A stretch of 64,000 nt of DNA, from assembly GCA_023052935.1 (NCBI GenBank), contig CM041292.1:176844111-176908110 (forward strand), in the 5' to 3' direction. Position 1 is the first letter of the stretch. The number at the start of each line of letters is the position of its first letter. The notes under the pieces are model-generated. The model was not told the DNA's origin, did no database searches, and was given only the letters and a program-made list of their open reading frames with translations. The translations under genes and the position numbers were made by a program. Source of the stretch: Piezodorus guildinii. Taxonomy: Eukaryota; Arthropoda; Insecta; Hemiptera; Pentatomidae. Shown here in pieces: positions 54,006 to 64,000 of this stretch.

Positions 54006-54735
54006 AATCTAGTGCGCGCTACACACGACTTTCACTTACCTCCGTTGTTAAAATAGATGTAAGGATTTTTAAATACAGTAAGAGATGAAAAAAGCTAAAG
54101 GCTTTGGTCACTTTGAATTTAAATAGATACTTGTGTTTTATTGAATTATCTGTTATATTATTATCTATAACAACCAGTTCACTCCTTCTTCCCTTTTGTT
54201 CTTCTTCTTTTACAACTCTGTGTATAAGATAATATTTTTTCGAAAATGTTTACCTTCCAACGATATATTATACATCTATATTCTTATGTCCAAAAAACTA
54301 AAAAATACAAAAATATTTTTGGTATTTTCTACATTAGATGGATGTCCAATTCGTTCAACTTACATATTTACCCACTTCTTATCAATGCTAAAAAGATAAT
54401 ATTGTTATTTTTTTCGAGCCTACAAAATAAACCCTGGCAGGCTATTTCAATCAGAATCAAATATATATTATATTAAAGTCCATTCAAAAATATGCATAAA
54501 GTGTAAAATATATGGTATAATTTAGCACTTCTGTAGCCCGATTTCGATAAAAAGTTGCTGCAACATATAGGGCGTATAGTTGTATTAAATATGAAACTTC
54601 AGCTTCTTACAACTTTTCGTTTTCGCGCTGGACCACACACACATACATGGACACACAGATCTTTTCGGGTGATTTGGGTATTTTGACTCGCTATACTCTC
54701 CCTTACTATATATTTCATATATGAGTAATTGAACC
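54006..54735 (-). repeat. Family A copy (minus), shortened
   Basis: Left end AATCTAGTGCGCGCTACACA, right end TATATTTCATATATGAGTAA. Interior block CATATAGGGCGTATAGTTGT. Part of the centre is missing near 54430-54480. Confidence 0.75.
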
Positions 54736-55383
54736 TTCGGGTTTGTTAAGCATATTATTATTATTTTAGATTTTTGCACTTCCTCAGTTTTCGCTCTAAT
54801 CATGTTATATTTCAAAATTTTCGAACAGTGGATGCTGTCCCTAGGACGACTTCTCGCTGAACCTCCACCAGAATCTTTATAGGTAGCTCTGGCTTTGTTG
54901 TTGGATTGATTCTAGCGTACTCTCTGGAATCAGGCCATTACAGGATAATATAATTGGGTATATCCCGCAGCTCTCCAATCCGTAGAGTTGCTTATGCTCC
55001 TCCGCCAGCTCCTGGTATTTTCTTTTCTTTTCACAAACAGTTTTTTGAAGATTATCATCCGATGGGACGCCTATCTCAATAATCTGTGCTAATTTTCTAT
55101 TTGTGTTAATAACTAAAATGTCAGGCCGATTATTTAAAACTGTATGATCCGTAATGAAAGGTTGATCCCAATAAATTTTAATTTTGTGACCGATAGTAAT
55201 TGGTGGTGGATTATATCTGTAATAGGGAGAATGGGTGCTTAGGAGATTCATCCTTGATGCGATGGCTTGATGAATAATTTTCGCTGCATTGTTGTGTCTC
55301 TGGAGATACTCCCTACCAGCCAGAATTGGACAACCCGAAGTAACATGTTGTATGCTCTCAGCCGCCTTTTTGCATAAACGCAA
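54736..55383 (-). pseudogene. RLE-type LINE C-terminus, copy 1
   Basis: Coding part 54877-55383. A zinc-knuckle remnant (LRLCKKAAESIQHVTSGC) keeps C4, H13 and C18 but lacks the first Cys. Then GREYLQRHNNAAKIIHQAI, YYRYNPPPITIGHKIKIYWD, TDHTVLNNRPDILVINTNRK and QIIEIGVPSDDN: R86, P87-D88 and E103 form the R..PD..E restriction-like-endonuclease signature with the usual spacing. The 3' UTR continues to a TAA/AAT-repeat-like tail near 54760. No reverse transcriptase; 5'-truncated at the knuckle. Confidence 0.85.
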
Positions 55384-55439
55384 AGGTTACTTATGTCCTC
55401 TCCGCAAATATGTTTTCTGTATGCTTTTGTGTCTATTGG

Positions 55440-56292
55440 TTGTTTTTCTATTATTATTATTTTTTATTTTTATTTTATCACAGCTTCCGCTGGCATTAGC
55501 ACCTACCCGGACCTAGGTCAAGGGTGATGCTAGTGACATTTATTCCTTAATGTTCATTATTTTTCTAGCAATACTCGCAGTACCGAGTAACACTGTTTTC
55601 TGGATCTCATCCAGAATGTTGAGGGGAAGATCCAGCTCCTTCATTGAGTTAACGGTCATCTCTGGGATCAAGCCATTAGTTGAATTGATCAACGGCAGCA
55701 CTCTCACTTTTTCGAGCTTGTACAACTGCTTCAGCTCTTCACTCAGATCCTGATATATTCGGACCTTTTCTGCTACAACTTTATTCAGGTTGTCATCTGA
55801 TGGCACCCCTATCTCGATGATCTTCCCATGTTTTTCTATCTTTAGCAGTAGTAAAATATCAGGCTTGTTATGCGGAATTGTGTGATCTGTAATAATTGCC
55901 AGATCCCCATACACCTTGACGTGCTGTCTATCAATCACTGGCTGTGGGTTGTATTTATAATACAGGCATGTGTCCTCCAGAATCTGAAATTTCTTGGCCA
56001 GTGCTTGGTGAACAATGATAGCCACGTTTTTATGCCTCAGCAAGTATTCCTTCCCAGCGATCACTTGACAGCCAGACGTGATACGTTGAAGTGATTCCGT
56101 CACTGTCCTACACATTCGAAACAATTTGGACATGGCTTTCCCACGTATACGGCGCCTATAGGTATTTGTGGCAATTACTTGGTCCTGTATGGCTAAAATA
56201 AACCCTTCAGTTTCAGGAAACAAATTGCCATTACGCAGCCATGCTAGAGAGGCACTTTTGTCTATGTCCGTTGCTGCCAGATTGTGATAATA
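55440..56292 (-). pseudogene. RLE-type LINE C-terminus, copy 2
   Basis: Coding part about 55540-56292: NLAATDIDKSASLAWLRNG, LFPETEGFILAIQDQVIATN, KLFRMCRTVTESLQRITSGC, GKEYLLRHKNVAIIVHQAL, TDHTIPHNKPDILLLLKIEK, KIIEIGVPSDDNLNKVVAE, to a stop after MNIKE. P121-D122 and E137 (numbered from the Leu before FPETEG) keep the PD..E nuclease signature. Two of four expected zinc ligands are changed (Phe35 for Cys, Arg47 for His). The frame is open for about 250 codons without a stop. The 3' UTR ends in AATAATAATAATAG next to copy 1. It is related to but clearly different from copy 1. Confidence 0.85.
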
Positions 56293-56314
56293 TCTTTATT
56301 ATATATATATATAT

Positions 56315-57270
56315 CATCTTTCTCATCAATATATGAAAGGTAATATATTGCGATTAAGTAATCAAATTATTAAGTTATGATGGAAACATTTATTTAGATT
56401 ACATAACACGATAATAGTACACCATTTCAGTCAACTATTTAATCAAAATGAAGCTAACATGAAAGTAATCCCATTCAATTATACATGCGGTTTAATCAAA
56501 ATTATTAGAGAGCCATTTTCGAGAAAATCGTAGAAAGGTGCTAAAATACATGGTAACAAGTTGTTTTTCTAGCAAGTCGATTTAAGTGGAAACGTTTCTG
56601 TAACTCAGGCGCAAAGGGTATAGCCGAGTATGGTAAATTATTTTTTAACCCAATATACATCCTCGCTAGAGAATACCTTACCAAGCGAGGTCTTAAAAGA
56701 AATGATTGATAGCTGAATAGATCGCTGGCCTGGAGTTAGCCTGGTGCGCCTTTTGAAAAAAAAAATATCTTTTAGCCAATCATTTTGTAATAAAATGATT
56801 GAAAATGTTTCCTAAGTAATTTAAATTCTGAATTTTTGTGAACAATTTAAGTTTGTGAAAAATACGCATTTTTCAATGATAATAAGAAATACAAGAGTTT
56901 TTAATTTTTCTCAAATTGTTCCACCACTTCGAAAAATTCGAAACAGTTTAATTTAAAAAGCTACAAATTTAGGTGAATTATTTTAATTTGAGACCGAACT
57001 GATCCCCCAAATTTGAGTCAAAAAAGCCACGGGGGCAGATTTACCATACTTACCCGGTTGTACACTTTGTCTTAAATATGAAATGTTACTTCCGCACAAC
57101 TTTTGTTTTTCGATCTAGACTTAGCATATACATACAAACCATTTTGGTGAACTAGGATTTTTGGACTCTTGGGACGTGAATTTCCGTTGAAAACAGGAAT
57201 CCGAAAATTTTCACAATTGCAATACTTTCCCTTACTATATATTTCATATATATGTAAATGAATGTAAAAA
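56315..57270 (-). repeat. Family A copy split by an unknown insertion
   Basis: The right end TATATTTCATATATATGTAA (57236) and 57065-57230 match the hairpin half; 56400-56615 match the middle (GAGAAAATCGTAGAAAGGTG). About 440 bp of unrelated DNA lies between. Confidence 0.7.
56618..57058. mobile_element. Insertion with short inverted termini
   Basis: Left GCCGAGTATGGTAAATTATT and, inverted at the right, ACCGGGTAAGTATGGTAAATCT share CCGxGTATGGTAAAT. This suggests a small DNA transposon. Interior AT-rich, no ORF. Exact ends and TSD unresolved. Confidence 0.4.
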
Positions 57271-57760
57271 TAGAATAAATACAAATTTAACAAGGACAAC
57301 TTTAACACTCATACATATATAGGTTTTCTTGACCGAATATCAGTATGTAACTAATTTGAGGTTTGCTTCTTTTGTAAATCATATAGCTACTCAATATTTC
57401 CCAAAAGCCTTGGAAAATAACGTTTAAATACACTCTGGTTTAATATAAATGCGGAACTGTTTATATCATACTCTTAATTTTCAAAAAAGCGGCTGTTAGA
57501 TGATATAATTATGTTGATAAAACATGGTGTAAAGGTTAGAAAGGAAAAAAAGGTGGTCTAGTGACCTTGACGCGGCGCGACCTTATTGAGGACATGGTAG
57601 CCACAATGCTGCGCCTATTGTGTGCCTTCACATGCCACGGCTTTCAAAGTCTTTTATAAGAGAACATCGATTCTATGCAGAAAATGTGGGATTTCGTTCA
57701 TCCATGCATATTCCAGGTTAAGCTGCCGATCTAGCAGAACGATAGGTGCTAATAAATAAA
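57271..57760. other. Unassigned DNA
   Basis: 57555-57720 is less AT-rich (GACCTTGACGCGGCGCGACC, CTGCGCCTATTGTGTGCC) but all frames are short. A CAG|GTTAAG donor-like site lies at 57715. No gene is called. Confidence 0.3.
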
Positions 57761-57955
57761 AATCTGGTGCGCACAGCATTCAAATACAACCGTGGATTAA
57801 GTATAAATTTATTACTCCTAGTAAGCAATAAATGAAATATATATTATGAGAAATTATTGCGATTATGAAAAATTTCGTATTCGAATTTCCATTGAAAATA
57901 CACGGGTCCGCTTGGTCCAAATGACCAAAAGGTGTGTGTTTTGTTAAAAAACACT
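57761..57955. repeat. Two family A end fragments
   Basis: 57764 AATCTGGTGCGCACAGCATT (minus-oriented end), and 57828-57950 in plus orientation near the hairpin end (AATTATTGCGATTATGAAAA, ATGACCAAAAGGTGTGTG). Confidence 0.65.
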
Positions 57956-57957
57956 AA

Positions 57958-58262
57958 TAATTTATTTCTCTATCTTAAAAAATAACTGAGTTATTGAATT
58001 AAATTACTTTTAATCGACCGCAATTTTTAAAGTAACCAACGTCTAGGTGTTAGGATCATCGTTGCATGGACTAGTATTTTTGTGTAGAATTTAAAAAAAA
58101 ATTGGTCCAGTAGTTTCGGAGAAATGCTGCAAACGGCAGACGGTGAACAAACGGATTTTTTATATTCGTTATTAGGATTCTACGTAAGCCATCAAATTTT
58201 ATGGGGAGTGATTTTTTTTTGGTCGATTCATTATAGAAAATAATAAACCAAAATTACTAAAT
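57958..58262 (-). repeat. Family C fragment (minus)
   Basis: Minus strand: AATTTGATGGCTTACGTAGA, CCAATTTTTTTTTAAATTC, CATCGTTGCATGGACTAG (read on +), AACGTCTAGGTGTTAGGATC. It abuts the family A fragment. Confidence 0.65.
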
Positions 58263-58598
58263 ACTCAAGTGAAAAACTATTTTAATGTTTAAAGAAGGAT
58301 TAGGCGATATTTTAATGTTTTTGTTTACACGCAGGATTGTTTCTTCTCCTTGATTTCCATTTCGGAACAATCTACTCGCTTGCTCTCTCTCCCGACCTAA
58401 TGACAGACTAATCTAACCCGCTTCAAATCTTCAATCTTCAAAATCTTCGCTAATTGTGGGGAAGATGTAATTTCGGATTCACATCCCACTTTCATTAATT
58501 ATGCGCTCATTGGCAGGGAGCTGGAAAGTTGATAGCACGCAAAGGTTCGATGTTTGTAAAGCTTTCGATTCCGCTGATAGCAATATTATAATTGTTAC
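58263..58598. other. Unassigned DNA
   Basis: 58330-58590 is less AT-rich than average (CTCGCTTGCTCTCTCTCCCG), with a 25-codon open stretch only. No gene is called. Confidence 0.3.
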
Positions 58599-59502
58599 TT
58601 TCACTTACTATATATAGTAAGGGGAAGTATTACGATCGTGAAAATTTTCGAATTCCAGTTTTCAACGGAAATACACGTTTTAGGGTCCCCTGAGTCCAAA
58701 TAACCAAGTCCCGCAAAAAGGTCACTGTGTGTGTGTGTGTGTGGTAACTCCCGGGCGAAAACGGTTAGTCCTATGAAACTGAAATTTCATATTTAAGACA
58801 ACTATACGTCCGAGACGAGACAAAACTTTTTTCACTAAAATGAGCTTACCAGAAGAGGCACTTTATACTATGCATTTTGCACCTTTTTTCGATTTTCTCA
58901 AAAACGGTTAAGACGATTTTGATTAAACTCGCTATATCGATGTAAAATTTAATGGGCTTTAATATCATGTAGGTTTTATTCTGATTAAAATTGTTTGACA
59001 GGGCTTAAATGCCGATATTTTAAATTTTCTTCCCCTAAAGTACCTTTAATTTTGTAGATTAAATAAAAATAACTATATTATCTTGTTAACGCCGATAAAA
59101 AACAGGTAAATATATAAATAAATTCGATACCCGATAAAATAATAATAATAATAATCGATAACATATTTTTTTAATGCAATTTTTCGTTTATGAACATAAG
59201 AGCAGTAATATACATGTATGATATACCGTTGGAAAGCTTAAAATTTTAGAAAAAATATTATCTCATACACAAACTTTTAAAAGTTAATAGAGAGTGATGA
59301 AATGAACACAAAACTAACTGATTATTTTAGATAATAATACAATAGATTTTTTAATAAAACACATGTTTCTATATAAATTCAATTTAATTAATTCCTTAAT
59401 AGTTTCACGTATTTTTATCTCTAACTGTTTTTGAAAATTCTTTCATTGATTTTAAAAATGGAGGTAAGTGAAAGTCGTGTGTTGCCCGCACCAGATTTTT
59501 AT
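58599..59502 (+). repeat. Family A, full-length reference copy
   Basis: CTTTCACTTACTATATATAG to GGAGGTAAGTGAAAGTCGTG..TTGCCCGCACCAGATTTTT; GT tract at 58723-58742. Canonical internal blocks in order: TTTTAGGGTCCCCTGAGTCC, CAAAAAGGTC, CTCGCTATATCGATGTAAAA, CTAAAGTACCTTTAATTTTG, ACCGTTGGAAAGCTT, GAGAGTGATGAAATGAACAC. No ORF. Confidence 0.88.
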
Positions 59503-59511
59503 CGTTGTATT

Positions 59512-59700
59512 CAGGAGTCCTGGTTCGAACCGATCTCTGACAGGATGATCTTTAATTCGGTTATTTTTGACATATGGTAGAGAGAACCTTCTTGGGAACA
59601 CCCAGCCTCCATAAAGTGGGTACTCAAAACCTGGCAGCTAAGGCGGATATAAAAGCCTAATCACCTCCTTGTTGTATTTATTGCGAAGGAATCCGACATC
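59512..59700 (+). mobile_element. SINE family 2, 5'-shortened
   Basis: GTCCTGGTTCGAACCGATCT (B-box), CCAGCCTCCATAAAGTGGGT and CCTAATCACCTCCTTGTTG match the body. Confidence 0.65.
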
Positions 59701-59920
59701 CTATTCCCAGACGTAGCGGACTGGCAAAGTGCCAATCTTAGAATGCATCTATCTCTCTGTAATATGGAAACTATTCTCGTATACAGTGGTATAGCTACAA
59801 ACTTGCTGCATACTGAATGAACAACTTGATGATTAAAGTTTGCGAATGATAAAATAGTTTATTGCTATAAAGTATTTTACCCTCATTCTACTAAAGTGCA
59901 TTTGAATCGGTGTCTTTGAG

Positions 59921-60046
59921 AAAATGGTATTTCCACAGAAAATGGTATTTCCACAGAAAATGGTATTTCCACAGAAAATGGTATTTCCACAGAAAATGGT
60001 ATTTCCACAGAAAATGGTATTTCCACAGAAAATGGTATTTCCACAG
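59921..60046. repeat. Perfect 18-bp minisatellite, 7 copies
   Basis: The unit AAAATGGTATTTCCACAG is repeated exactly seven times without a single change, followed by a partial AAAAT. Because 18 is divisible by 3, it gives open repeat peptides on both strands (MVFPQK on +); nothing else suggests translation. Confidence 0.95.
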
Positions 60047-60149
60047 AAAATAATTGGAAAATATAGTGTTCGGGTAGCGGTCATGAAAGAAAAGGAAAAA
60101 ACTATTTATCAAGCAACGTTCTTACCCACGTTCAGGTTTTGTAAATATT

Positions 60150-60200
60150 TGGAATATAATAAACCATTTTGTAATAATTTGAAGCATTTTTTTAATACCG
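60150..60200 (+). repeat. Family C terminal fragment
   Basis: ATAATAAACCATTTTGTAAT and AATTTGAAGCATTTTTTTAA match the end at 7970-8010. Confidence 0.5.
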
Positions 60201-60218
60201 CAATATTTATAAATATAA

Positions 60219-61545
60219 AAATCTGGTGCGAGAACCACACGACTTTAACTTACCTTGGTTGTTAAAATCAATTTAACAACTAATGAATAGAGTTCTATGA
60301 GGTTTAAAGTTAGAGGTTTAGGATATTTAGTTCCGTTAGGTACATAAGTTTTAAATTGAATAATTTAACAACATATAATTTTTATTTACAACAACCAGCT
60401 AATTTTATTTGCTTTTCACGACTCATTTTCCATCGTTGTGTATAAGATAATATTTTTTCTGAAATCATTAGCTTTCCGACGGTATATTATACATATATAT
60501 TACGGTTCTTAAAAAAATTACATTAAGAATACTTTTGCGCTTTCTCTTTTAGTTCATTATCAAGTTCATCTAACTTATTTTTATTATCAATGCTAACAAC
60601 ATGAAATGGTTAGTTTTTTCGAATCTACAAAATTGAAAATACTTTAGAGAAAGAAAAGTTAAACTATCGGCATTTGAGCCCTGTCAGACTATGCTATAAT
60701 AAAGTATATTAAATTTTGCATCTACATAGCGAGTTTAATCAAAATACTTATTGAGAAAATCGTAAAAAGGTGCAAAATACATGTTATAAAGTAGATCTTC
60801 TGGTTAGCCGGTTTTGATGGAAAAGTTTCTGTAATATCTCAAACATAGAAAAATTCCAGTTCTATACAACTTATCGTTTTCGCGCTAGACTTACACACAC
60901 ACACAGACACACGGGTCTTTCGGCGCGACTTGGTGATTTAGACTCTGAAACGTGTATTTCTGTTGAAAACTTTTTTTTTTTTTTATTATATTTAAATTGA
61001 AATTTACAACTGTATAGGAATACATCAAGTAAATGTGCTGATTAAAGATAGTGTACATGAAAAACCTGAAGAGAAACTGCCCATTGGCAGCACTCTAGTA
61101 ATTAATCTAAACAAGAAGGTCTCGAGGCCATCTTCTTTTCAGACGCCTCGGAGGATTGTCGGGAATTGAAGAGGAAGCAAGGATTGAAACTAGTGGGTTA
61201 GAGTGGGATTGGAGTTTGTCATGGAAGGATTGATACCTGGTTCGGGCCAAATCAGCTACAAAGGGAATATTAAGGTCTTTATGGATAAGCTTATTCGTTA
61301 CAAAATAAGGAGCGTTTAGGATTTTTCGAAGGATTTTGGATTATAAGGATTGGATACAGGAAGAATTTGATGGTTTAGTGAAGCCCCATAGCTCAACTCC
61401 GTAAGTCCAGTTAGGTCTTATGATGGTCATGTAGATGAGCCTTTTGTAGTTAAATGAAAGTTTAGAGCGTGTTGAAAACTTGAATTCGAAAATTTTACGA
61501 TGGAAATACTTTCCCTTACTATATATTCCATATCCCATAGGTAAA
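60219..61545 (-). repeat. Family A copy split by a Jockey-like LINE
   Basis: Left end AATCTGGTGCGAGAACCACA; right end TATATATTCCATATCCCATA then GGTAAATTAAAG. It is continuous across the LINE when one TSD is removed (CTGTTGAAAACT|TGAATTCGAAAATTT). Confidence 0.82.
60972..61469 (-). mobile_element. 5'-truncated Jockey-like LINE, 11-bp TSD
   Basis: T-run, GAAATTTACAACTGTATAGG, GAAGGTCTCGAGGCCATCTT, CAGACGCCTCGGAGGATTGT, ATGGTCATGTAGATGAGCC. TGTTGAAAACT flanks it at 60961-60971 and 61470-61480. Degraded C-terminal RT coding on the minus strand (LSFNYKRLIYMTIIRPNWTY). Confidence 0.88.
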
Positions 61546-61559
61546 TTAAAGTGAGGGCC

Positions 61560-61925
61560 CTTGGTCACGGTATCAGGCCTGAACGGCTGGACCTATTTCG
61601 CTGAATATTTTTTTGTTGTGTTTTTATTTTTAATAGCGATATTTAAAGTGCAGACAGAACAAAGTCTATCGGATTGCTTGCCTGGCTATATTTTTATATT
61701 ATGGTAGGAAGTACAGTTAGAGCAGCGCACGATCTGTATAATTTTAGAATCAAGTGTCGTGACCTTTTTGAAAGTGGATATGAGATCTGAGAAGTGGAGG
61801 AGTGAGGGGGCTGCTGGTTTGGAGTGACACACTTCCCCAGGAGCGAAGAAAGCCAAGGACCAGAGTCATGGAGTGCTTTCTCTTCCTCTGGGTCTGAAGC
61901 AGAGGAGAGAAGAGGCATCATCTTA
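61560..61925 (-). other. Unassigned segment with an 80-codon minus-strand frame
   Basis: 61694-61936 (minus) reads MPLLSSASDPEEEKALHDSG, PWLSSLLGKCVTPNQQPPHS, STSQISYPLSKRSRHLILK. It is GC-richer than the surrounding repeats and lies between two family A copies. Its first six codons come from the family A sequence. Not recognised; possibly an exon piece or part of a larger element. Confidence 0.35.
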
Positions 61926-62276
61926 AAGTCCATCAAATTTTACATCGATATAGCGAGTTTAATCTGATTCGTTAGTTTTGAAAAAAAATCCTTAAAAAAA
62001 GGTGCAAAATAAATGGTATACACTAGCTCTTCTGGTTTGCCAAATTTGATGAAAAATTTGCTGTAACATCTCGGGCGTATATGGTACTAAAATTTGAAAT
62101 TCCAGTTTTACCCAACTTACCATTTTCGAACTAAACTGACCACATACACAGGTATTTTTGCAGTATTTCGTTATTTGGACTAAAACGAGTATTTCTGCTG
62201 AAAATTGGAATTCGAAACATTTAACCATCTCAATACTTTTCTTCACTATATATTTCACAAATAGCTAAGAGGAAGT
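61925..62276 (-). repeat. Family A half copy, hairpin end
   Basis: AAAGTCCATCAAATTTTACA to CTATATATTTCACAAATAGC. The half carrying the CTGGTGCG end is absent. Confidence 0.75.
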
Positions 62277-62284
62277 AAACAAAA

Positions 62285-63142
62285 GGTGATATGCGCAACA
62301 CACATCTTTCGTTTACTTCCGGTGTTATCACTGTATCAATTTAAGAATTTTTAAATATAGCTAGGGATGAAAAAAGTATAAGGAATTAAGCGTATTGAGT
62401 TTCGATAGAAACATGTGTTTTATTAAATAATCTATTATATTATGGTCTAAAATATTCAGTTTAAAACAGCACTCTCCACTAATTTATATAAATTTGTGTA
62501 TATAATAATTTATTTTTGAAATTGATGGCATCCCGACGGTATATTATACATCCATGTTACTTTTCTCATGTTAAATTAAAAAAAAAAATGAATTTAAAAA
62601 ATATTTGTGTTGTTTTCTCCTTTAGCTGTATCTCGAATTCGTTCAAGTTATATAGTTAAAATGATGATATAGTTATTTTTATTTAATCTACAAAACTAAA
62701 TGTACTTTAGGGGAAGAAAGTTTAAAATATCAGCATTTAAGTCCTGTCTGACTAATTCAATCAGAATGAAACCCATATGATATTAAGCCCATTAAATGCT
62801 ACATCGATATATAGAGTTTAATCAAAATCGTTAGAGCACTTTTAGAGAATGTTGTAAAAATTTTCAAAATGCAATGTATAAAGTGGCACTTCTGGTTCAA
62901 CTATATTGTTGAAAAATGTGTTGTAATATCTTAGGCAGATGTGATAACAATATGAAATTTCAGTTTTATACAGCTTACCGTTTTTTAGCTACTCTGCCAT
63001 CAAGTACACACACACACCTTTTTTCGGGACTTGGTCATTTGAACGTAAGGGACTAAATCGTGTATTTCCGTTGAAAATTTCTAAAATTTTCAAGATCGCA
63101 ATCTTTCCCTTACTGTATATTTCATACATATGTAAGTGAAAG
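62285..63142 (-). repeat. Family A, near full length
   Basis: Left end GGTGATATGCGCAACACACA, right end TATTTCATACATATGTAAGT. It lies head to tail with the half copy before it. Confidence 0.8.
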
Positions 63143-63178
63143 AAAGACTATCAATCTAAAGTAAATATTATAATATAA

Positions 63179-63212
63179 GTAAGTCGTACGTTGTGCGCAC
63201 AAGATTTTTATC
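63179..63212 (+). repeat. Family A terminal fragment
   Basis: GTAAGTCGTACGTTGTGCGC then ACAAGATTTTT. Confidence 0.55.
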
Positions 63213-63550
63213 GGTATTTTGTGCCCTTTTCCCTCCAGTAAAGGCATACAGGACAGATTATCCTATAGATAAACAGCCTATTCTATCCTGGGTCACTAGG
63301 TTGGGATTCAGTTCTTGCAATCCCACGAATAAATTTCAACGCTCTGAAACTCAACTTCAGTTTGGTCGTCCTCTAAGAACTCACTAGCCCGGATGATAGA
63401 TCAACTTCTTGAACGAAAAGTTGTAAAATGCAAATTATTGACAAAAGTTTTTTTTTTTTCTGAAAAACTGATTATTCTTCCTAGGTTAGGTTATTTTATT
63501 TATGGGCACAAAACATCTGGGGTCTTCAGCGCCCTTTTCCATTTACATAA
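63213..63550. other. Unassigned DNA
   Basis: Open frame 63193-63387 (+) reads PILSWVTRLGFSSCNPTNK but no family is recognised. Confidence 0.3.
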
Positions 63551-63558
63551 AAATTTCA

Positions 63559-64000
63559 TTAGATTTTTTTAAACAAATTAAATGTTTTTAAAAACTCAAT
63601 TGTTTTTCTATTCATTGTAGTGTTGTCACCTAGTATCCTCTTGAGGTTTCTTTGAATATTTTCTGTCTGAAAAAAGTTTTGGTAGAGTGGGCAGTCCTCA
63701 AAGATGTTGCAGATGGTCAGTCGCTGGTTGCAGTTCTCACAGCTCGGAGGTGTGCTTTTCTCTATAAGGTATCCATGGGTCAGTCGCGTGTGCCCTATTC
63801 TTAAGCGATTCATGACAACACCTTCTCGCCTGTTGACACTGTTGGCGCTCTTCCACGGTTGAACATCGGATTTGATATTTCTTAACTTATTCGACTCTTC
63901 TGTATTTTCCCAAAGCTCTGCCCATGTCATTGTCGCTTGTTTTTTTAGATAAGCGCATATATCAGATTTTGTAAATATCGAGGTGATTTCTGTACAGGAT
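63559..64000 (-). pseudogene. I-like LINE C-terminal region, runs off the window
   Basis: The minus-strand frame is open from the right edge to TAA at 63559: EITSIFTKSDICAYLKKQ, WAELWENTEESNKLRNIK, RREGVVMNRLRIGHTRLTHG, then a Cys/His knuckle (SCENCNQRLTICNIFEDC) and KTFNLFKKI. It is the same C-terminal architecture as the piece at 2003-2690 but from a distinct copy (roughly half the residues shared). The RNase H domain would lie just right of the window. No stop within the visible part; whether the full element is intact cannot be seen. Confidence 0.8.

Noticed and set aside
59833..60265. Repetitive ORFs (MVFPQK)n on + and matching ones on - as a repeat protein
   Set aside because: They arise from a perfect 18-bp minisatellite whose unit is divisible by three; there is no start context, domain or neighbouring gene.

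Overview
This window is AT-rich eukaryotic (arthropod) DNA. The family types (mariner, Jockey-like, I-like and restriction-endonuclease-type LINEs, tRNA-derived SINEs, Penelope-style hammerhead motifs) fit an insect with a large repeat-rich genome. A hemipteran is a guess, not a demonstrated assignment. There is no prokaryotic gene organisation, no rRNA and no CRISPR. Nearly everything recognisable is transposable-element debris in many nested layers; only two short segments look like possible host exons, at 44091-44174 and 48811-49068.

The dominant repeat is 'family A', an approximately 0.9-1 kb non-autonomous element with about twenty copies or fragments from 10.7 kb to the end. One end reads ATCTGGTGCG..CACACGACTTTCACTTACC. 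The other carries a GT/AC microsatellite and a hairpin, CTTACTATATAT-TTC-ATATATAGGTAAG. A second AT-rich repeat ('family C', about 1-1.3 kb) recurs at 1.9-3.6, 6.7-8.0, 33.3-34.6, 36.8, 39.0-39.3, 47.4-47.9 and 58.0-58.3 kb. Two tRNA-derived SINE families are scattered through both. 5'-truncated copies of a Jockey-like LINE insert into these repeats, several with clear target-site duplications (TSDs).

Layout. 0-8 kb: LINE fragments, an I-like LINE and a SINE nested in family C, a PIF/Harbinger-type MITE with TAA duplication, and a hammerhead-bearing palindrome. 8-13 kb: microsatellites, an approximately 0.8 kb foldback, a chimeric LINE remnant, and a perfect 136-bp inverted repeat with hammerhead-ribozyme-like motifs in both arms. 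14-17 kb: mariner remnants, one an internally deleted element with TA duplications and a paralogous empty site. 18-27 kb: SINEs, family A, tandem repeats and two oppositely oriented LINE copies, one nested in the other. 27-29 kb: an R2-like LINE 3' end inserted in family A. 30-39 kb: family A and C copies and a possible TIR element. 40-44 kb: the clearest nest, a Jockey-like LINE of about 3 kb inserted with a 12-bp TSD into the reverse transcriptase of another LINE. 44-53 kb: family A and C copies, SINEs and the candidate exons. 54-56 kb: two related LINE C-termini side by side. 56-64 kb: more family A, a perfect 18-bp minisatellite, and an I-like LINE fragment running off the right edge.

No autonomous intact element was found; each retro-ORF has a truncation, stop, frameshift or internal deletion. 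Family boundaries are read by eye and approximate unless a TSD is quoted.
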